From contig CABMPS010000051.1 in assembly GCA_902388545.1 (NCBI GenBank), positions 1 through 11,015 of the forward strand: 11,015 nucleotides of DNA, given 5' to 3'. Numbering within the stretch: the stretch's first letter is position 1; each line of letters opens with the position of its first letter. Origin of the DNA: an uncultured Collinsella sp. (GTDB lineage: Bacteria; Actinomycetota; Coriobacteriia; Coriobacteriales; Coriobacteriaceae). This document shows positions 7,642 to 11,015 of the stretch, one piece after another. The position numbers and the translations under genes are program-made. The notes under the pieces were generated by a model. The model ran no database searches. It was not told where the DNA came from and saw only the letters and a program-made list of their open reading frames with translations.

Positions 7642-7674
7642 ATACCAGAAGTGGTATCTCAACTTAGATACCAC
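7642..7674. promoter_or_regulatory. Overlapping palindromes in the glmS/lacI divergent region, candidate operator
   Basis: GTGGTATCT (7651-7659) pairs with AGATACCAC (7666-7674) as a perfect 9-bp dyad around a 6-bp centre. Its left arm also forms a second dyad, ATACCA-GAAG-TGGTAT (7642-7657). The result is three TGGTAT half-sites in 33 bp, about 100-130 bp upstream of the glmS start codon. TGGTAT-type half-sites recall operators of HutC-subfamily GntR regulators of amino sugar genes, but no such regulator is in the window. The dyads are certain; the role is inferred. Confidence 0.55.
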
Positions 7675-7700
7675 CCGATGCACACACGTCCAGCCGGTCC

Positions 7701-7739
7701 AAACCACCACAATGGGAACAGGCACCTTTGTGGTGGCTT
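7701..7739. repeat. REP-like hairpin repeat, copy 2 (ACCACCACAATGG type)
   Basis: This copy matches 5582-5620 at 35 of 39 positions. The stem is CCACCACAA (7704-7712) with TTGTGGTGG (7728-7736), then one T/T mismatch and GG/CC. The loop reads GAACAGGCA where copy 1 has GGACAGACA. It lies in a divergent gap where a terminator has no purpose, which supports a dispersed repeat. Confidence 0.8.
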
Positions 7740-7752
7740 GGTCTGGCAGCAT

Positions 7753-7806
7753 CGTTTCCCCAGATAAAACCTGCCAAAATAAACCTGTCCCTAATTGGCA
7801 GGTTTT
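7753..7806. repeat. REP-like hairpin repeat, copy 3, inverted partner of 10943-10994
   Basis: AAAACCTGCCAA (7766-7777) pairs perfectly with TTGGCAGGTTTT (7795-7806). The 17-nt loop holds the complement of GGGACAGGTTTAT. Positions 7753-7792 are the exact reverse complement of 10955-10994 (40 of 40). Extended to 7804, the match is 49 of 52. The right end overlaps the probable -35 of lacI. Confidence 0.85.
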
Positions 7807-7860
7807 GCCACCCCGGGGGCGGGCGATGCTACAATCTGGCTTGTACTTGAAACGCATCAA
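7805..7860 (+). promoter_or_regulatory. lacI-family gene promoter and candidate operator
   Basis: TTGCCA (7805-7810) and TACAAT (7830-7835) match the sigma70 consensus at 5 of 6 positions each, with a long 19-bp spacer. The start would be near 7842. Just downstream, TTGAAACGCATCAA (7847-7860) is an imperfect palindrome, 5 of 7 pairs, with the central CG typical of LacI-family operators. It is well placed for self-repression. The -35 shares two bases with the REP-like repeat on its left. Confidence 0.55.
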
Positions 7861-7870
7861 AGGGGCCGCT

Positions 7871-9004
7871 ATGGCAAAGGTTAAAATCAGCGACGTCGCG
7901 CGCGAAGCCGGGGTTTCGTTGGGCACGGTTTCCAACGCGCTCAACCATCCCGAAAAGTTGCGTCCCGAGACCCTCAAGCTCATTAACGAAACCATCAATC
8001 GACTGGGCTACCTGCCCAACCAAAGCGCTCGTCAGCTCGCGGGCGGTGCCACCAAGTCCTTTGGCCTGGTGCTCCCCCGTCTCGACCACGGCTTTTCGCT
8101 CCAAATCGCCAGCGGTGCCCACAACGAGGCACGCAAGCACGGCTATGACTTGCTCATCGCCAATGCCGATAACGACGACATTCTCGAGGATCATTACCTG
8201 CGCTATTTTATGGGCACGCAGATGTCCGGCGTCATGGTTCAGCCCATGGCGTCCCCCGACTGGCACCCCGCCATGGCCAAGATGCCCGTGCCGATCGTCC
8301 ATCTGGACATCCACTGCTCCGAGCCCGGTTATTACGTGGCTGCCGACAACGAGGCACAAGGCCGCATTATCGCCGAGCTCGCCGTTGCCCGTGGCGCACG
8401 CCATATCACCGTTGTGGGCAGAGCGGCATTTATGCAGCTCACCTTGCGCGTACTTGGCATCCACAAGGCCCTCGCCCTGCATCCCGATATCAAGATCGAA
8501 GTCATCGACGCCGGCGAATGGAATACCGCTGCCGACGGCTACGGCATCGGTGCCCAAATCGCTGAGCGGGTCGCGGACGAGCGCCCCGACTTCGTGGTCG
8601 GCCTGACCGACGTACTGGCGTCGGGCGTTATCTCGGCGCTGATAGACAAAGGCATCTCCGTCCCCGAGCAGGTCCGCGTGGCCGGCTGCGATGGCAACCC
8701 GCTTGCCTGGAGCGGATCGGTCCCCCTCACCACGGTAGCACCACCGGGCTACGAGATCGGCCGCAAGGGCGTGCAGCTGCTCATGGAACAAATCGAGGAT
8801 AAACCTGCCGCCAAGACCAAACGAGTCCGCATCGGCTCCGCCGCGCGCACCGTCACCACGGTCACGGCCACCGAGGACATTAACCGTCAGGAGCTCGTGC
8901 GCCCCTTCTTGCTCGAGCGTGTGAGCACCCAAAAGGCCGAGCGGCAACCGACGGGCCCATCCGCGGCCCCTATAACCGACATCAACCTGGGCGCCTACCT
9001 GTAA
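7871..9004 (+). CDS. LacI-family transcriptional regulator (377 aa)
   Basis: The protein opens with the classic LacI headpiece: ISDVAREAGVSLGTVSNALN (6-25) is the helix-turn-helix and QSARQLAGG (51-59) the hinge helix that enters the minor groove. The rest is a periplasmic-binding-protein-like sensor domain in two lobes, including KSFGLVLPRLDHGFSLQIAS, PVPIVHLDI and the typical late region VAGCDGNPLAWSGSVPLTTV. It binds DNA as a dimer and responds to a small ligand, usually a sugar or sugar phosphate, which cannot be named here. After the expected end near IGSAARTVTTV there is an extra tail of about 45 residues finishing in DINLGAYL. The start at 7871 follows AGGGG at 5 nt. The gene is divergent from glmS, so glmS and its own promoter are possible targets. 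No sugar uptake operon adjoins it. Confidence 0.92.
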   Translation: MAKVKISDVAREAGVSLGTVSNALNHPEKLRPETLKLINETINRLGYLPNQSARQLAGGATKSFGLVLPRLDHGFSLQIASGAHNEARKHGYDLLIANADNDDILEDHYLRYFMGTQMSGVMVQPMASPDWHPAMAKMPVPIVHLDIHCSEPGYYVAADNEAQGRIIAELAVARGARHITVVGRAAFMQLTLRVLGIHKALALHPDIKIEVIDAGEWNTAADGYGIGAQIAERVADERPDFVVGLTDVLASGVISALIDKGISVPEQVRVAGCDGNPLAWSGSVPLTTVAPPGYEIGRKGVQLLMEQIEDKPAAKTKRVRIGSAARTVTTVTATEDINRQELVRPFLLERVSTQKAERQPTGPSAAPITDINLGAYL

Positions 9005-9007
9005 CAA

Positions 9008-9047
9008 AAAAACGCCGCAACGGAAACAGCCCCGCTGCTGCGTTTTT
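9008..9047 (+). terminator. Terminator of the lacI-family gene
   Basis: AAAAACGC (9008-9015) pairs with GCGTTTTT (9040-9047). The stem continues inward through GCA/TGC and CGG/CCG with single mismatches and an 8-nt loop. It begins 4 bp past the stop codon and ends in five T residues. Confidence 0.8.
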
Positions 9048-9067
9048 GCTGACCCCACGAGCCTTCC

Positions 9068-9099
9068 CCGTTTAGCCGAACCTGCGGCTACGGATTTTT
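9068..9099 (+). terminator. Second rightward terminator hairpin in the lacI/HAD gap
   Basis: TAGCCG (9073-9078) pairs with CGGCTA (9085-9090) around AACCTG. The stem is extended by CCG/CGG (9068-9070 with 9091-9093) past a TT bulge. TTTTT at 9095-9099 follows after one base. It would back up the first lacI terminator 20 bp upstream. Confidence 0.6.
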
Positions 9100-9159
9100 A
9101 TGGAATGTAATCCATTTTTCATTAGCTTTTTTGCAAAAATGGATTCAATTCCATTTTTT
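9100..9159. repeat. Pair of AT-rich palindromes in the convergent lacI/HAD gap
   Basis: ATGGAATGTAATCCAT (9100-9115) and ATGGATTCAATTCCAT (9139-9154) both have the form ATGGA-N6-TCCAT and begin 39 bp apart. The second extends to 9-bp arms, AAAAATGGA/TCCATTTTT. Together they also form a 19-bp imperfect inverted repeat (9101-9119 with 9135-9153, 17 of 19 pairs) followed by six T residues. They may act as a bidirectional terminator for the two converging genes or as paired protein-binding sites. The remainder up to 9241 shows nothing I can name. Confidence 0.6.
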
Positions 9160-9241
9160 AGAACAGTGCCTCCGCGCAGGCGCCGTTACCGTCACCGTCC
9201 TGCGAAATCGGGCGCGGGGCATGGCGACTCGCGTGCAAACG

Positions 9242-9892
9242 CTAGCGCACGGCCTTAACCGCCGCCGGCAGATCGAACAGCGTATCGAGCACAGCCTCGC
9301 AGCCGTCCACCACGTCCTGCGGCAGCGGCACGATATCGGGGACGGCAAAGACGTGGCAGCCGGCCGTGATGCCCGAGACGCAGCCGTTGCGGGAATCCTC
9401 GACCACGGCGCACTCCTCGGGGGCAAAGCCCGCGCGCTCGCAGGCGAGCAGGTACATCTCGGGGTCGGGCTTGCCGTGCACGACGTCCTCGCCGCAGGTC
9501 ACCGTCTCAAACTTGTCAAAGAGGCCGACCGTCTTAAGGTTGCGCTCGGCGGTAACGTGGCGCGACGACGTCGCGAGGCCCACGTGATAGCCCGCAGCCA
9601 GCAGCTCGTCCAGGCACTCGGCGGCGCCGGCCTTAAGCTCCAGATCGGTCTTGACCATCTCGTCGCGAATCTCCTTATGGCGACGATAGATTGCCTCAGC
9701 GGTTTCGCTGCTGTCGTAATGCTCCTCAAGGATGCCCATGACATCGGGCAGCGTACGACCGATAAACTGATGGATCAGCGCATCATCAATCGCGAATCCC
9801 AGCTCGGCCGCGCCCGCCTTCCACGCCTTGATACCCAAACGCTCGGTGTCGACCAGCGTTCCGTCCATGTCAAAAATAACGGCCTTGATCAT
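9242..9892 (-). CDS. HAD-superfamily hydrolase, beta-phosphoglucomutase-like (216 aa)
   Basis: A cytoplasmic HAD subfamily IA protein with all four motifs. Motif I FDMDGTLVD (7-15) carries the nucleophile Asp8 and the acid/base Asp10. Motif II lies in LATSSR (106-111). Motif III is Lys141 in HGKPDPEMY. Motif IV is EDSRNG (165-170). Residues about 15-85 form a helical C1 cap, as in beta-phosphoglucomutase and related sugar-phosphate phosphatases. The family either dephosphorylates small phosphate esters or isomerises sugar phosphates; sequence alone does not decide which. The start at 9892 (MIKAVIF) has GGGGGA upstream at 5-6 nt; a longer frame to 9979 adds a hydrophilic stretch unlike any HAD start and is rejected. 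It is convergent with the LacI gene and divergent from larE. Confidence 0.92.
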   Translation of the reverse strand: MIKAVIFDMDGTLVDTERLGIKAWKAGAAELGFAIDDALIHQFIGRTLPDVMGILEEHYDSSETAEAIYRRHKEIRDEMVKTDLELKAGAAECLDELLAAGYHVGLATSSRHVTAERNLKTVGLFDKFETVTCGEDVVHGKPDPEMYLLACERAGFAPEECAVVEDSRNGCVSGITAGCHVFAVPDIVPLPQDVVDGCEAVLDTLFDLPAAVKAVR

Positions 9893-10065
9893 ATCGGTCC
9901 CCCATCTCTTCGCGCTGCTGTACTCCCGCAACTTTACCGCACCTGTAAACTTGTATATAACGTATATAGCATATTGCACTTTCGTTACATAGATAGAAGT
10001 CTTATGACAAGCGGCTCGGTAGGATTATAGTTTTCGACCGAGTACTCAACGGCAAGGATCGATTC
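9893..10065. promoter_or_regulatory. Divergent HAD/larE promoter region
   Basis: For larE, ATGACA (10004-10009) and TATAGT (10026-10031) are separated by 16 bp and each match the sigma70 consensus at 5 of 6 positions, placing the start about 28 bp before the ATG. For the HAD gene the AT-rich stretch 9950-9976 probably holds the leftward promoter. It contains the direct repeat GTATATA at 9953-9959 and 9962-9968, but I cannot fix the hexamers. Confidence 0.55.
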
Positions 10066-10944
10066 ATGCTTTCAGACACCACCGCACCTGCAGAGGGGCT
10101 TCAGGACAAACTCACAGCGCTCGAGCAGCTGCTTTTGGCATACGGACGCGTCGCCATCGGCTTTTCCGGTGGCGTCGACAGCAGCTTTTTGGCCGCAGTC
10201 TGCGCCCGCATCATGCCCGCCAGCACGCTTCTCGTTCACCTCACCACGCCGCTCATCGGCACGCCCGAGCAGGCTTCGTTTGAGCGGGCGGTTGACGGGC
10301 AGGCCGATGAGGGGCCGCATTTCAAGCTCCCCGTGCTCAACCTCTCGGTCGATCAGCTGCAGCTCCCCCAGGTAGCCTGCAACGACGCCGACCGCTGTTA
10401 CCACTGCAAGCGCGCCGGCTTTACCGCCATCGTCAACCACGCCAGGTCGCTGGGTTTTCCCACCGTCATCGACGGCAGCAACGCAAGCGACCGCGGCGAC
10501 TACCGCCCCGGCATGCGCGCCGCCCAGGAGCTCGGCGTGCGCTCGCCGCTTATGGAGGTCGGCTTTACCAAGGACGAGGAGCGCGAGCTGCTACGCGCCT
10601 GGGGATACCCCGTCTGGAACCTGCCGGCAGGAGCCTGCCTGGCCACGCGAGTCCCCACGGGCGAGGAGCTCACGCGCGAGAAGGTCGATGTAATCCGCAC
10701 CTGTGAGGACTACCTGCACGACCTTGGCCTGGACCAGGTCCGCGCACGCCTCGTCGGCGGCTGCATGCATATCGAGGCCGCGCCGGCAGACGCCGCCAAG
10801 ATCGCCGCCCTCGGCAGCACCGCGGTCAACGACGAGGGCAAGGCCCCGCTTCCCGCCGCCATCGAATCTGCCCTGCGCAACCTAGGCTGCGGCCATATCT
10901 CCCCCGAGGTCACCCCCTACATCCACGGCAACATGAACCAGTAA
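10066..10944 (+). CDS. larE: ATP-dependent sulfur transferase LarE, three-cysteine type (292 aa)
   Basis: LarE is a PP-loop protein of the adenine nucleotide alpha-hydrolase type. It adenylates a carboxylate of pyridinium-3,5-biscarboxylic acid mononucleotide and inserts sulfur, building the nickel-pincer cofactor used by lactate racemase and other LarA-family enzymes. The PP-loop SGGVDSSFL is at residues 34-42. Three cysteines stand where the iron-sulfur LarE type has them: C111 and C114 in RCYHCKR, and C191 in AGACLATRVPTGE. The single-cysteine enzyme of Lactobacillus sacrifices only the last of these. GSNASDRGDYRPGMRAAQE (137-155) is a family-typical stretch. Length and ends are normal. 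The start at 10066 has AAGGA about 8 nt upstream and a clear promoter. No larA, larB or larC is in the window, and the gene is followed at once by a repeat, so it is probably not in an operon. Confidence 0.93.
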   Translation: MLSDTTAPAEGLQDKLTALEQLLLAYGRVAIGFSGGVDSSFLAAVCARIMPASTLLVHLTTPLIGTPEQASFERAVDGQADEGPHFKLPVLNLSVDQLQLPQVACNDADRCYHCKRAGFTAIVNHARSLGFPTVIDGSNASDRGDYRPGMRAAQELGVRSPLMEVGFTKDEERELLRAWGYPVWNLPAGACLATRVPTGEELTREKVDVIRTCEDYLHDLGLDQVRARLVGGCMHIEAAPADAAKIAALGSTAVNDEGKAPLPAAIESALRNLGCGHISPEVTPYIHGNMNQ

Positions 10945-10994
10945 CCTACCAAAAAGGGACAGGTTTATTTTGGCAGGTTTTATCTGGGGAAACG
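10943..10994. repeat. REP-like hairpin repeat, copy 4, directly after larE
   Basis: Positions 10955-10994 are the exact reverse complement of 7753-7792; over 10943-10994 the match to 7753-7804 is 49 of 52. It overlaps the last two bases of the larE stop codon. The arms CCTACCAAAA and TTTTGGCAGG make an imperfect stem around AGGGACAGGTTTA. It may double as a larE terminator. Beyond it, the last 21 bases of the window show nothing. Confidence 0.85.
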
Positions 10995-11015
10995 CAGACA
11001 GGGCCGCGACGCCTA

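Larger units (their letters stand above)
7541..7870. other. glmS/lacI divergent intergenic region, overview
   Basis: This 330-bp gap contains, from left to right: the short glmS leader with its ribosome site, a 13-bp dyad GAGTA-TTG-TACTC (7611-7623) overlapping a leftward TACAAT -10 candidate (7615-7620) that lacks a good -35, the TGGTAT operator-like palindromes, two back-to-back REP-like hairpin repeats (7701-7739 and 7753-7806), and the lacI promoter. No coding frame or RNA gene is supported. Confidence 0.6.

Noticed and set aside
7766..7806. Rho-independent terminator reading of the 12-bp hairpin
   Set aside because: It has a suitable stem and T-run, but lies between two divergent genes with nothing to terminate and has a near-identical copy at 10943-10994. 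A dispersed repeat explains it better.
7829..9058. Minus-strand open frame of 409 codons
   Set aside because: Antisense shadow of the LacI-family gene, whose helix-turn-helix and sensor domain are unmistakable.
9131..10030. Plus-strand open frame of 299 codons
   Set aside because: Antisense shadow of the HAD gene, which has all four catalytic motifs.

Overview
The window reads like a stretch of chromosome from a high-GC Gram-positive gut actinobacterium, most likely Coriobacteriia and possibly Collinsella. The basis is strongly GC-rich third codon positions, sigma70-type promoters, GGAGG-like ribosome sites and overall protein style. This is an inference from sequence style; no marker gene in the window fixes the genus. 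No tRNA, rRNA, CRISPR array, phage gene or intact transposase is visible.

Layout. 1-81 is the start of a leftward gene that runs off the window, behind two near-identical operator-like palindromes. 246-536 is a leftward small protein of unknown function with its own terminator. 831-1352 (+) is a nitroreductase-family protein. 1501-2076 (-) is a single-pass membrane protein of unknown function. 2161-3378 (-) is an NtrC/TyrR-like regulator whose AAA+ domain has lost its ATPase motifs. 3645-4679 (-) is a YeiH/UPF0324 membrane transporter, followed by an unusual set of nested inverted repeats (3471-3604). 4873-5574 (+) is a GntR/FCD regulator divergent from the transporter. 5693-7540 (-) is GlmS, the enzyme that makes glucosamine-6-phosphate. 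7871-9004 (+) is a LacI-family regulator divergent from glmS. 9242-9892 (-) is a HAD phosphatase or phosphomutase, convergent with lacI and divergent from 10066-10944 (+), a LarE sulfur transferase of the three-cysteine type.

Nearly every gene is its own transcription unit, with alternating strands, private promoters and private terminators. Four of the eleven genes are regulators or probable regulators, and three or four have a palindrome near their promoter that suggests autoregulation. GlmS feeds cell-wall amino sugar synthesis. LarE belongs to nickel-pincer cofactor synthesis, but its usual partners larA, larB and larC are not in the window.

The features that ordinary gene calling leaves unexplained are: (i) a family of short hairpin repeats carrying GGGACAG-like loops at 5582-5620, 7701-7739, 7753-7806 and 10943-10994, including one exact 40-bp inverted pair that brackets lacI-HAD-larE; (ii) the nested or pseudoknot-capable inverted repeats at 3471-3604; (iii) two AT-rich palindromes in the lacI/HAD convergent gap; and (iv) the ATPase-dead regulator with an operator on its own promoter.
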